Position numbers and translations under genes: made by a program. 42,816 bases of DNA from Akkermansia sp. (GTDB lineage Bacteria > Verrucomicrobiota > Verrucomicrobiia > Verrucomicrobiales > Akkermansiaceae): positions 1 through 42,816 of the forward strand of contig JAUNRE010000010.1 in the NCBI GenBank assembly GCA_030535795.1. The letters run 5' to 3'. A model generated the notes under the pieces. The model was not told the origin of the DNA, did not search any database, and saw only the letters and a program-made list of their open reading frames with translations. Positions 17,674-24,011 of this stretch are shown in pieces; position 1 is the stretch's first letter; the number at the start of each line of letters is the position of its first letter.

Positions 17674-18081
17674 ATGGTAAAATGCAAGATGACATATATG
17701 GGCGGCCTGCATTGCGAATTGCAGCACGGGCCAAGCGGCTCTACGGTAAGCACGGATGCCCCGGTAGATAACCACGGCAAAGGTGAAGCGTTTTCTCCGA
17801 CGGATTTGATGTGCTCAGCCATGGCTGCCTGCATGGCCACCATCATGGGCATCTACGCACAGAAAGAAAATCTGGATTTGAGCGGCACCACGATTGAGGT
17901 CGGCAAAGTGATGAGCGCGAATCCGCGCCGCATTGCACGTATCGAGACAACGATATCCGTGACGCTGCCCGAGGATAATCCGCATAAAGCTGCTCTCAAC
18001 GATTGTGTCATGGGAAGCCCGGCGATGCTGAGCCTGCATCCCGACATTGAAATTCCCATTACATGGGAGTGGATTGGCTGA
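17674..18081 (+). CDS. OsmC/Ohr family protein lacking the second redox cysteine
   Basis: A 135-residue OsmC-fold protein. The first (peroxidatic) cysteine is present: C53 in SAMAACMATIMG. The segment KVMSANPRRIARIETTISV is typical of the OsmC branch common in Bacteroidetes-like genomes. At the second site, where relatives have a Cys-Pro pair before S-L-H-P-D, this protein has Ser-Pro (S115). A different cysteine (C111) lies four residues earlier. Classical thiol peroxidase chemistry may therefore be altered or lost. The start at 17674 is fixed by the promoter just upstream. Divergent from the ABC operon. Confidence 0.88.
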   Translation: MVKCKMTYMGGLHCELQHGPSGSTVSTDAPVDNHGKGEAFSPTDLMCSAMAACMATIMGIYAQKENLDLSGTTIEVGKVMSANPRRIARIETTISVTLPEDNPHKAALNDCVMGSPAMLSLHPDIEIPITWEWIG

Positions 18082-18095
18082 ACAAATCGCCGCAC

Positions 18096-18551
18096 ATGAA
18101 GCGCCTCAATTACATCTACGCAGCTGTACCGCTGTTTGTTCTGCTGAGCTGTGGCTCTCTGATTACCGGCCTGCTGGGCACGGGTGGCCTGATGCTCGCC
18201 ATCGTGTCACTGTTTCTCATTGTGACCTGGGGTGTGGTGTGGATGCGCTTATTTACCGGAGGCCGCTTGCGGCCGGAGTTTGCCATACTGAGCATACTGC
18301 CGCATTCCATCTACTATCTGAGTGTCTTTTTCGGCTCGGAGCTGTTCCGCTCGGTATCGTGGCAGAACGTCTACGGCTTCACCTGGCTGGCGTTCCTGGG
18401 CGTGATACTCATCAGCCTTCGCCCCGGACGCACGGATGAAAACCATGAGCGCATGGCAAAGGATCGCACCTTCCTGTTCATGGCCATTCTGACCGTATTC
18501 TACGCATGGTCAACCTTTGCTTCATTTGCCGTGCAACTTTTTAACATATAA
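18096..18551 (+). CDS. Small integral membrane protein, unknown function
   Basis: About 151 residues with five predicted helices (around 5-26, 30-50, 62-80, 90-107 and 126-148) and a short polar loop with RPGRTDENHE. I do not recognise the family. I prefer the ATG at 18096, 14 bp after the osmC stop. An ATG at 18063 overlaps osmC by 19 nt and adds 11 polar residues. Neither has a Shine-Dalgarno sequence. Probably cotranscribed with osmC. Confidence 0.7.
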   Translation: MKRLNYIYAAVPLFVLLSCGSLITGLLGTGGLMLAIVSLFLIVTWGVVWMRLFTGGRLRPEFAILSILPHSIYYLSVFFGSELFRSVSWQNVYGFTWLAFLGVILISLRPGRTDENHERMAKDRTFLFMAILTVFYAWSTFASFAVQLFNI

Positions 18552-18552
18552 T
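18525..18552 (+). promoter_or_regulatory. Promoter of the lipoprotein gene, leaderless spacing
   Basis: TTTGCC (18525-18530), 16-bp spacer, perfect TATAAT (18547-18552), 5 bp to the ATG at 18558. The promoter overlaps the end of the upstream membrane-protein gene. Confidence 0.65.
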
Positions 18553-18557
18553 CCTTT

Positions 18558-19226
18558 ATGAAATACACAACTCTACTTACCGCTTTTGCCGCCCTGGCAA
18601 TTTCTCTCACATCCTGTGTTTCAGATGACGAAGACTGGGCCAGACCGCGCGTGCACGGACGCGAACAACAGTACGTTGAACAACGCAGTGCTACCATTTC
18701 GCAGGAGCAGCCTTCCCGCCAGGTCTACAATGAAGTCGAATCTGCACCTATTCTGCCTCCGCTGCCCGAAGCAGCCCCCGAACCTGAGCCTCAGCCAGCT
18801 CCTGTTGCCGCTCCGATTATCATTGAGCAACAGACTCGACAGGCACCGAAGCCCGTCGCAGCCCCCGTAGAAACAGCTCCGGCAGCAGCTCCTACTATCT
18901 CCCAACAACAGCCTCAGCCCCAGCATCAGGCGCCTGCAATTCAGCGCCCGCAGCCTCAATATAAAGCCCCTGCTCCTGTTGTGAAACGCCCGCAGCCTCA
19001 ACCTGTTGCGAAGCCGCAGCCTGTCGTGCAACGTCCTGTAGCACCTCGTCCTGCGGTTACTCGCCCGGTTGTGCAGCAACCTGTGGCAAGACCTGTTGCG
19101 CAGCCGGTAGTGCGCCCTGTCATGGAACGCCGAGCCCGTCCTGTGTGGGATGAATCACGCCGCAAAAAATACCCGGTGATGCCCGGTCAGAACCGTGGGC
19201 AGAAGCTGCGTCAGCCTTATTATTAA
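18558..19226 (+). CDS. Proline/glutamine-rich lipoprotein
   Basis: A 222-residue lipoprotein: signal peptide with lipobox LTSC (C20), then an acidic stretch (SDDED). Residues 45-190 are low-complexity, built from repeats of Gln-Pro, Ala-Pro and Val-x-Arg-Pro, becoming more basic towards the C-terminus (VVKRPQPQP, PVVRPVMERR). The end is strongly basic. Such a chain is probably extended and could span the periplasm or bind the cell wall. No catalytic domain is visible. It has its own promoter and is followed by tlyA after 16 bp. Confidence 0.8.
   Translation: MKYTTLLTAFAALAISLTSCVSDDEDWARPRVHGREQQYVEQRSATISQEQPSRQVYNEVESAPILPPLPEAAPEPEPQPAPVAAPIIIEQQTRQAPKPVAAPVETAPAAAPTISQQQPQPQHQAPAIQRPQPQYKAPAPVVKRPQPQPVAKPQPVVQRPVAPRPAVTRPVVQQPVARPVAQPVVRPVMERRARPVWDESRRKKYPVMPGQNRGQKLRQPYY
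18690..19130 (+). repeat. Degenerate Pro/Gln/Val coding repeat
   Basis: Recurring CAG-CC and GT-CCT-type codons encode imperfect QPQP, PVA and VxRP units within the lipoprotein. Period is short and irregular. Confidence 0.6.
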
Positions 19227-19242
19227 AGCATAATCTTCCCTT

Positions 19243-19971
19243 ATGCCGAAACAGAGACTCGATGTACTCGTGACCTCCCTGGGCCTGTGCGACTCGCGCG
19301 AACAGGCCCAGCGCCTTATTATTGCCGGAGAAGTGATGGTAAAAGGCCAACCCGTTACCAAACCCGGCACCAAGGTGGATGACTCCCTGCCCATCACCGT
19401 CAAAAACAAGCCCCGCTATGTCAGCCGTGGCGGGCTCAAGCTTGAAGGTGCACTCAAGGCTTTCCCGGTAAAGGCTGAAGGGAAAGTATGCCTGGATATC
19501 GGCTCCTCCACGGGCGGCTTTACCGATTGCCTGTTGCAAAACGGGGCTTTGCGCGTGCACGCAGTGGATGTCGGCACCAACCAGCTGGTCTGGAAACTTC
19601 GTAATGACCCGCGAGTCATTGTGAAAGAGCAATTTAATGCCCGTTACATGACGCCCGATGACCTGGGAGAAAAGGTGCAGCTGATTGTAAGCGACGTCTC
19701 GTTCATCTCGCTCACTAAAATCCTGCCCGCTGCATACGATTGCCTTCAGGAAGGCGGCGATTTACTCGTGCTGATAAAGCCGCAGTTTGAGCTACAGCCG
19801 GAGGATATCGGCCCGGGAGGAATCGTGCGCGACCCGGCTCTGCACCAACGCGCAGTGGATAAAATACACGACTTTGTGACACTGGAACTTAAACGGGAAT
19901 GGATGGGTGTAGCCGATTCCCCCATCACCGGCATGGAAGGAAATAAAGAATTCTTAGCCTGGCTGCGGTAA
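19243..19971 (+). CDS. tlyA: TlyA-type rRNA 2'-O-methyltransferase
   Basis: A 242-residue protein with an N-terminal S4 RNA-binding domain (about 3-60, RLDVLV...SREQAQRLI.AG.V.V) and an FtsJ-like methyltransferase (60-242). SAM motif DIGSSTGGFT is at 85-94, the conserved KYVSRGG-type entry is RYVSRGGLKLEGAL, and the catalytic lysine region reads LIKPQFE. TlyA methylates ribose 2'-OH in 16S and/or 23S rRNA in species studied. Capreomycin sensitivity depends on it in mycobacteria. It converges on aroK with an 8-bp gap, and I see no terminator hairpin there. Confidence 0.92.
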   Translation: MPKQRLDVLVTSLGLCDSREQAQRLIIAGEVMVKGQPVTKPGTKVDDSLPITVKNKPRYVSRGGLKLEGALKAFPVKAEGKVCLDIGSSTGGFTDCLLQNGALRVHAVDVGTNQLVWKLRNDPRVIVKEQFNARYMTPDDLGEKVQLIVSDVSFISLTKILPAAYDCLQEGGDLLVLIKPQFELQPEDIGPGGIVRDPALHQRAVDKIHDFVTLELKREWMGVADSPITGMEGNKEFLAWLR

Positions 19972-19979
19972 GCAAAGTC

Positions 19980-20540
19980 TCAGCTAAAGAAACGGAGAGC
20001 CGCATCATGAACAATGGGCACGGTATCTCTGACGCTGATATCGGAAGAATCCAGCTTCAGATGAGCCGTCTCGGCATAAAGCGGTGAGCGCTCCCTGTGC
20101 AGACGCTCCATGATGGCCACGCGATCAGGAGATTGCAGCAGAGGCCTGCTGTTACTGCGAGATGTTCGCTCCAGCAGTGTGGGCACATCCACATTGAACC
20201 ACACCGTAAAACCGATGCGGCGCAAAATCTCTCGATTTATCTGTCGCAGCACCACACCGCCGCCGGTTGAGATAATAACGTTCCCCTTCTCCGTGCCGAC
20301 TGTTCCCTCGATGTAGCGCAGCAGCGCTGTTTCGAGTGCGCGAAAATGCGCCTCACCCTCATCTCGGAAAATCTGAGAAATACTTTTGCCGATTTGCTCC
20401 TCAATGATGGCGTCCATATCAATGAGCGGCATGCCGGTCATACGGCTGAGCTCGCGACCGATAGTCGTCTTGCCGCATCCCATCAGCCCGATGAGGATAA
20501 TGGGATGTCCCTTTGTATCAATAGGAAAGCAAGGCTCCAT
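19980..20540 (-). CDS. aroK: Shikimate kinase
   Basis: A 186-residue kinase of the shikimate pathway. Walker A GLMGCGKT is at 18-25, shikimate-binding D41/D43 in DMD, FRALE at 66-70, GGG at 93-95, and the lid arginine in SRPLLQ. Start taken at the ATG 20540. An in-frame TTG at 20549 would add three residues. Length is normal. The promoter is 63 bp upstream and the leader carries a hairpin, unlike most genes here. Confidence 0.93.
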   Translation of the reverse strand: MEPCFPIDTKGHPIILIGLMGCGKTTIGRELSRMTGMPLIDMDAIIEEQIGKSISQIFRDEGEAHFRALETALLRYIEGTVGTEKGNVIISTGGGVVLRQINREILRRIGFTVWFNVDVPTLLERTSRSNSRPLLQSPDRVAIMERLHRERSPLYAETAHLKLDSSDISVRDTVPIVHDAALRFFS

Positions 20541-20574
20541 GTGCGGCAAACTTATGTGTCGGATTGAAGAGGCA

Positions 20575-20592
20575 CCGAGTGGTGAGACTCGG
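20575..20592 (-). promoter_or_regulatory. Hairpin in the aroK leader
   Basis: CCGAGT (20575-20580) pairs with ACTCGG (20587-20592) around a 6-nt loop. It lies within the predicted 57-nt aroK 5' leader. It is short and may be chance, but this is one of the few leaders in the window long enough for structure. Confidence 0.35.
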
Positions 20593-20603
20593 CATCGGCG
20601 CGT

Positions 20604-20632
20604 AGTTTAACAGATTTTTTGTGACTTGGCAA
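20604..20632 (-). promoter_or_regulatory. Promoter of aroK
   Basis: TTGCCA (20627-20632), 17-bp spacer, TAAACT (20604-20609). It gives a leader of about 57 nt. It is back to back with the promoter at 20644-20672 on the other strand, only 11 bp away. Confidence 0.6.
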
Positions 20633-20643
20633 GACTGTAGTGC

Positions 20644-20672
20644 TTGAAAAGCTCATTCGACTGTGCTACACT
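20644..20672 (+). promoter_or_regulatory. Promoter of the small membrane protein gene
   Basis: TTGAAA (20644-20649), 17-bp spacer, TACACT (20667-20672), 10 bp to the ATG at 20683. Predicted leader 3-4 nt. Confidence 0.65.
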
Positions 20673-20682
20673 TGCTGCGGTC

Positions 20683-20874
20683 ATGAAAGAGGAAATCCCC
20701 AAGAACGAAGAGCTCATCATCAAGCAGCAGACGGCTCGCGTGCAAAGCCGTCTGGGCAACATGACGCGCCGACAGGTGAAGCCCGGCATGGTTATCGCCT
20801 GGTATCTGCTTGCTCTGCTGACTGTGGCTGCCTGGGCTTATCGCCTGCTGGGGCTGTATTCTCTTCCTTTCTAA
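20683..20874 (+). CDS. Small single-pass membrane protein (63 residues)
   Basis: A charged cytoplasmic N-terminus (residues 1-36, rich in Lys, Glu, Arg) is followed by one membrane helix at about 37-56. An in-frame ATG at 20644 would lie on the -35 box, so the start at 20683, 10 bp after the -10 box, is preferred. I do not recognise a family. The last 83 nt overlap the 3' end of the convergent hydrolase gene. Reality is supported by the promoter and the clean topology. Confidence 0.6.
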   Translation: MKEEIPKNEELIIKQQTARVQSRLGNMTRRQVKPGMVIAWYLLALLTVAAWAYRLLGLYSLPF

Positions 20875-21586
20875 GCTTTTCGCTGAGAGCATCGTACAGT
20901 GAGGCGTGCTTGCCATGCGCTCGGCTTAGCATAAGCGAGATGGCGTTGTCGTGGATATACAGGAATCCTGCCTCATCGGCTTCCCGCCCGTCAAAGCACA
21001 GATTGACATCCGCGCCCCGGCAGGCATTCCACCTGCCCCCCAACGCCGCAATGTAATCATGCCCTGATTGGGAGTTGACCACATAAGCATTACCCCACCA
21101 ACTTACCGATGTCGGACGCTTGGGAGTCCAGCTGCGGTCGGCCGGGTCGAGCGTTACAAGAAACACAGCCCCTGCCTCTGCTGAAAGCTTTTCCGCAACA
21201 CGCAGCGCCATCGAGGCCCCCATGCTGTGCCCAATCAATACAACGGCTGCATGTTTATTCTTCTTTCGATAGGCATCAATAGCTGCGGTCAGTTGAGAAG
21301 CGCCTTTATCGCAGTCCTGCGGACACCCGGCATGCCAGTGGTAGTAGGCACGCGTTTCACGATTGTCCAGCCGCGGCAGATATTCCATCAACTGAGGCAC
21401 GATGCCGCTGATTTCATCGCCAAACCCGCCAATGAAGATAACGGCAGAGCCCTTTCCCTTGGCATCCAGTTCCAGCTGGGGAATAGGTTGCCTGAGCTGC
21501 TGAGATGCCACGACAGAGGCAGGTTCCGCTGCCATGAGGCAACCGGAGGATACGAGCAGGGCGAGTTTCAGACAATCAGCGAGCAC
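20792..21586 (-). CDS. Secreted alpha/beta hydrolase (lipase/esterase-like)
   Basis: About 264 residues. N-terminal hydrophobic segment (about 5-20) ending near AAEP suggests export. The nucleophile elbow GHSMGAS places Ser121, preceded by the strand AAVVLIGH. D147 in VTLDPAD is a candidate acid. The catalytic His is likely in the YIHDN segment near residue 217. Six cysteines after the signal suggest disulphides. Substrate unknown. Start is GTG at 21586, overlapping the upstream gene by 11 nt. The final 25 or so residues are polar and disordered, and their codons overlap the small membrane-protein gene on the other strand. Confidence 0.8.
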   Translation of the reverse strand: MLADCLKLALLVSSGCLMAAEPASVVASQQLRQPIPQLELDAKGKGSAVIFIGGFGDEISGIVPQLMEYLPRLDNRETRAYYHWHAGCPQDCDKGASQLTAAIDAYRKKNKHAAVVLIGHSMGASMALRVAEKLSAEAGAVFLVTLDPADRSWTPKRPTSVSWWGNAYVVNSQSGHDYIAALGGRWNACRGADVNLCFDGREADEAGFLYIHDNAISLMLSRAHGKHASLYDALSEKLRKEENTAPAGDKPRQPQSAEQADTRR

Positions 21587-22088
21587 GGCGAAGCATCCTG
21601 TTGGCGGCCGGTGCCGGGGGCAAAGCTGCGGCTTTGTTATCCATGCCGATTTTCTCTATACTGATAACAGGACGGAACGGCTCCGCCACATCACCGAAGT
21701 CGCCGTAATAGTGCGCCTGCGTCATGCGCACGACGGCTCCCTGAGGAAGAGCGGCAATAAGCTTCAGTGTCTCTTCACTCTGCCCGGGAGTGTCACGCAG
21801 CAAATCCACCGCGATGACGGAGCCGGCCTCGGCTTTATCATCGCCATATTCCCCCTGCTTCTCATATTTTTCATTGCTCTTTACCGTGAAAAGCGCCACT
21901 TTAGTAGCGTGTCCGCAGCGGTGAGGACAAAGCGCCGTGCGGAACATACACGGGCGTTCCTGTACCCCGGAATAGACGGCGACAACCGTATTGGAGGCCA
22001 GAAGTTCAGCCTTAGCCGGCATGGGCGCAGCCCTCAGGGACGGCGCCGCAAGAGCAAGCATAGCGATGATGCTGTTGATTGTTTTCAT
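21576..22088 (-). CDS. Secreted protein, unknown function
   Basis: A 170-residue protein starting at the ATG 22088 with signal peptide MKTINSIIAMLALAAPSLRA. The body includes three close cysteines (ERPCMFRTALCPHRCGH, about 45-60), possibly a metal or disulphide site, followed by TKVALFTVKS and a mainly beta C-terminal half. The region PCM...CPHRCGHATKVA recalls cysteine-rich NLPE/DUF-like secreted domains, but I cannot name a family. In-frame ATG 22157 is rejected because it overlaps the methyltransferase by 50 nt and hides the signal peptide. Confidence 0.7.
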   Translation of the reverse strand: MKTINSIIAMLALAAPSLRAAPMPAKAELLASNTVVAVYSGVQERPCMFRTALCPHRCGHATKVALFTVKSNEKYEKQGEYGDDKAEAGSVIAVDLLRDTPGQSEETLKLIAALPQGAVVRMTQAHYYGDFGDVAEPFRPVISIEKIGMDNKAAALPPAPAANRMLRRAR

Positions 22089-22107
22089 GGTGCTGTATGA
22101 TTGTGTG

Positions 22108-23007
22108 TTAGGTGTTTTTACGAAGAAGACAGCAGAACCCACCGGCACCGAAGCCATGGCGTGGCAGCAAGCGGTAGCAAGGGAACTCTGCCAGCGTGGA
22201 GCGGAACGCTTCCAGAACAGGGACCTCCACCGCCACCCATCCGGGAACCCGCTTCAGGATATAAGCCATCACCTTTTCATTTTCGTCAGGATCGTATGTG
22301 CACGTGGAATACAGGATATGGCCACCGGGTGCAACACATCGGACGGCTGCCAGCAATATACCCTTCTGGCGTTTGGCGTTTCCGTTCACCATCTGCGCTC
22401 CCAGACATCCGGGGTTGCGAATTCCCTTGCACAGCAGGGATTGTCCGCTGCACGGAGCATCGGCCAGCAATAAATCAAACTGCCGCCCCTCTGTTGCCCA
22501 TTGGTCGGGGCGCAGGCCGGTTACTTCTACATTCGGGACGCCGCATTGCTGCATGTTCTGCCGCAGAATCCCACGGCGGGCAGCATTGACTTCGTTGGCA
22601 ACATGGCATTGCGGCAAATACCGCGCCGCCAGCAACATGCTTTTCCCGCCGGGAGCTGCACACATGTCCAGGCTGCTCTCCGGCCGCGGAACAACGGATA
22701 ATGGTGCGCTTTCCCAGCAGGAGGACAAATCGAGAGAATAATATAGCCCCGCGCCGTAATCTGCATGAGACGTCGGCTTCTCGCCTTCCTGTGGCACAAA
22801 GACGCGCGGTGGCAGCCAACCCCAGCCGGAGGTGTCCACGCAGGCAAAGGGAGGTTTGTAGTCTGCCGGAGCCAAGGGAGAAAGCACCACGGCACTGCGC
22901 GAGGAGCGTCCCTCGCGCATAGCTTTGATGAGATGAAGCGAGTCCTCCTCACCCAGCTTCAAGCGAGTGCAGAGTCTTTGCTCAGCCTTGCCGACGTTCG
23001 TCTCCAC
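22108..23007 (-). CDS. RNA m5C methyltransferase (NOP2/Sun/RsmB-RsmF family)
   Basis: A 299-residue SAM methyltransferase. SAM motif DMCAAPGGKS is at 114-123. The two catalytic cysteines of the family are present: C186 in DAPCSGQS and C236 in STCTY. The segment VANEVNAARRGILRQNM is typical of motif II. It lacks the extra C-terminal PUA-like domain of RsmF and the NusB-like N-domain of RsmB, so the target (16S, 23S or tRNA) is not clear. Start is GTG at 23007, 5 bp after the ROK stop. Second gene of the ROK-led operon. Confidence 0.88.
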   Translation of the reverse strand: METNVGKAEQRLCTRLKLGEEDSLHLIKAMREGRSSRSAVVLSPLAPADYKPPFACVDTSGWGWLPPRVFVPQEGEKPTSHADYGAGLYYSLDLSSCWESAPLSVVPRPESSLDMCAAPGGKSMLLAARYLPQCHVANEVNAARRGILRQNMQQCGVPNVEVTGLRPDQWATEGRQFDLLLADAPCSGQSLLCKGIRNPGCLGAQMVNGNAKRQKGILLAAVRCVAPGGHILYSTCTYDPDENEKVMAYILKRVPGWVAVEVPVLEAFRSTLAEFPCYRLLPRHGFGAGGFCCLLRKNT

Positions 23008-23012
23008 GATGC

Positions 23013-23963
23013 TTACGAATCTTCGTTGTTGGCTACACTCAGTGCCAAACGTGCAGCTCCGATGATGCCGGCATCATTGCTGAACATAGCCGGAAGAATC
23101 TTAATTTTTTCGTAATGCGGCGGATACAGCTGCGCTTTCAGATAACGACGCGTTGGCCCGAACAGCAAATCGCCGGCCTTAGCTACACCGCCACCGATGA
23201 TGAAAGCCTCCGGGTTAAGGATGTAGTGGCAGTTCATGAGGCATGCTGCCAGCTTGCGTCCGATGTCATCCCACAACGCCAGCGCAACCGGACATCCTGC
23301 CTTGGCCGCATTCTCCAGATCCATCGGTCCGCATTGTTCCAGCGGCCGAGCCTGCCCGGCCGCTGCATAGGCAGCCTGAGCCTCGGCGGCAATTTCCCGG
23401 TGGCCGATGTAATCTTCGATGGCGCCCTGGTTGCCGTAGTAACCGATACGCCCCTTGTAGTCAATCGTCATCTGCCCCAGCTCTCCGGCCGCGCTCAGAT
23501 GACCACGCACAAAGTGACCGCCGGCAATCACGCCCGAGCCGATACCGGTACCAAGCGTCAGGCACACCAAATCATTCATCCCGCGCCCGGCACCGAGTTT
23601 CCATTCGGCATAGGCCATGCAGTTAGCATCGTTGTCCACAGCTGCTGGGAGACCTGTCGCATCAGACAGAATATCGCGAATGTGAATATCATACCAGCCG
23701 GGGACATTCGTCAGGGAGTCAACAACCCCCGCCTTGTGATCCACAAAGCCGGGCAAGCCCATACCTACAGCCTTTACAGCCGGATAAAGCTCCATAATTC
23801 CCCGCAGACGATTGCCGATTTCTTCAACGATACAATCCGGGGATTCATAGTCACCCGTCTGCATGGGGTTCCCTCTGAAGATAACATCCGTCCCCTGCAC
23901 TACGGCAAATTTGATGGTGGTGCCACCCATGTCTACACCAATGGAAAGTTCTTCTGCTGCCAT
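23013..23963 (-). CDS. ROK family sugar kinase (glucokinase-like) without the zinc motif
   Basis: A 316-residue ASKHA kinase. ATP phosphate motif DMGGTT is at 11-16, the catalytic aspartate is in VDNDAN (D112), and adenosine/phosphate motif LTLGTGIGSG spans 135-144. These fit a hexokinase-type ROK kinase, probably acting on glucose or another aldohexose. The hallmark zinc site is missing: the GH histidine is Q164 and the C-x-C-G-x-x-G-C cluster reads G-Y-Y-G-N-Q-G-A at 174-181. Start is set at 23963 by the promoter. An ATG at 23990 lies upstream of the -10 box. Confidence 0.9.
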   Translation of the reverse strand: MAAEELSIGVDMGGTTIKFAVVQGTDVIFRGNPMQTGDYESPDCIVEEIGNRLRGIMELYPAVKAVGMGLPGFVDHKAGVVDSLTNVPGWYDIHIRDILSDATGLPAAVDNDANCMAYAEWKLGAGRGMNDLVCLTLGTGIGSGVIAGGHFVRGHLSAAGELGQMTIDYKGRIGYYGNQGAIEDYIGHREIAAEAQAAYAAAGQARPLEQCGPMDLENAAKAGCPVALALWDDIGRKLAACLMNCHYILNPEAFIIGGGVAKAGDLLFGPTRRYLKAQLYPPHYEKIKILPAMFSNDAGIIGAARLALSVANNEDS

Positions 23964-23971
23964 ACACGCGT

Positions 23972-24000
23972 ATTCTAGCACATACGGCATACGAGTAAAA
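23972..24000 (-). promoter_or_regulatory. Promoter of the ROK kinase operon
   Basis: TTTTAC (23995-24000), 17-bp spacer, TAGAAT (23972-23977) preceded by GTGC, 8 bp to the ATG at 23963. The -35 is weak but the -10 is good and has a TG two bases upstream. Predicted leader 1-2 nt. Confidence 0.55.
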
Positions 24001-24011
24001 GCACAAAATAC

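Noticed and set aside
23964-23990. ROK start at 23990
   Set aside because: This ATG lies upstream of the -10 box, and family alignment begins near 23963.
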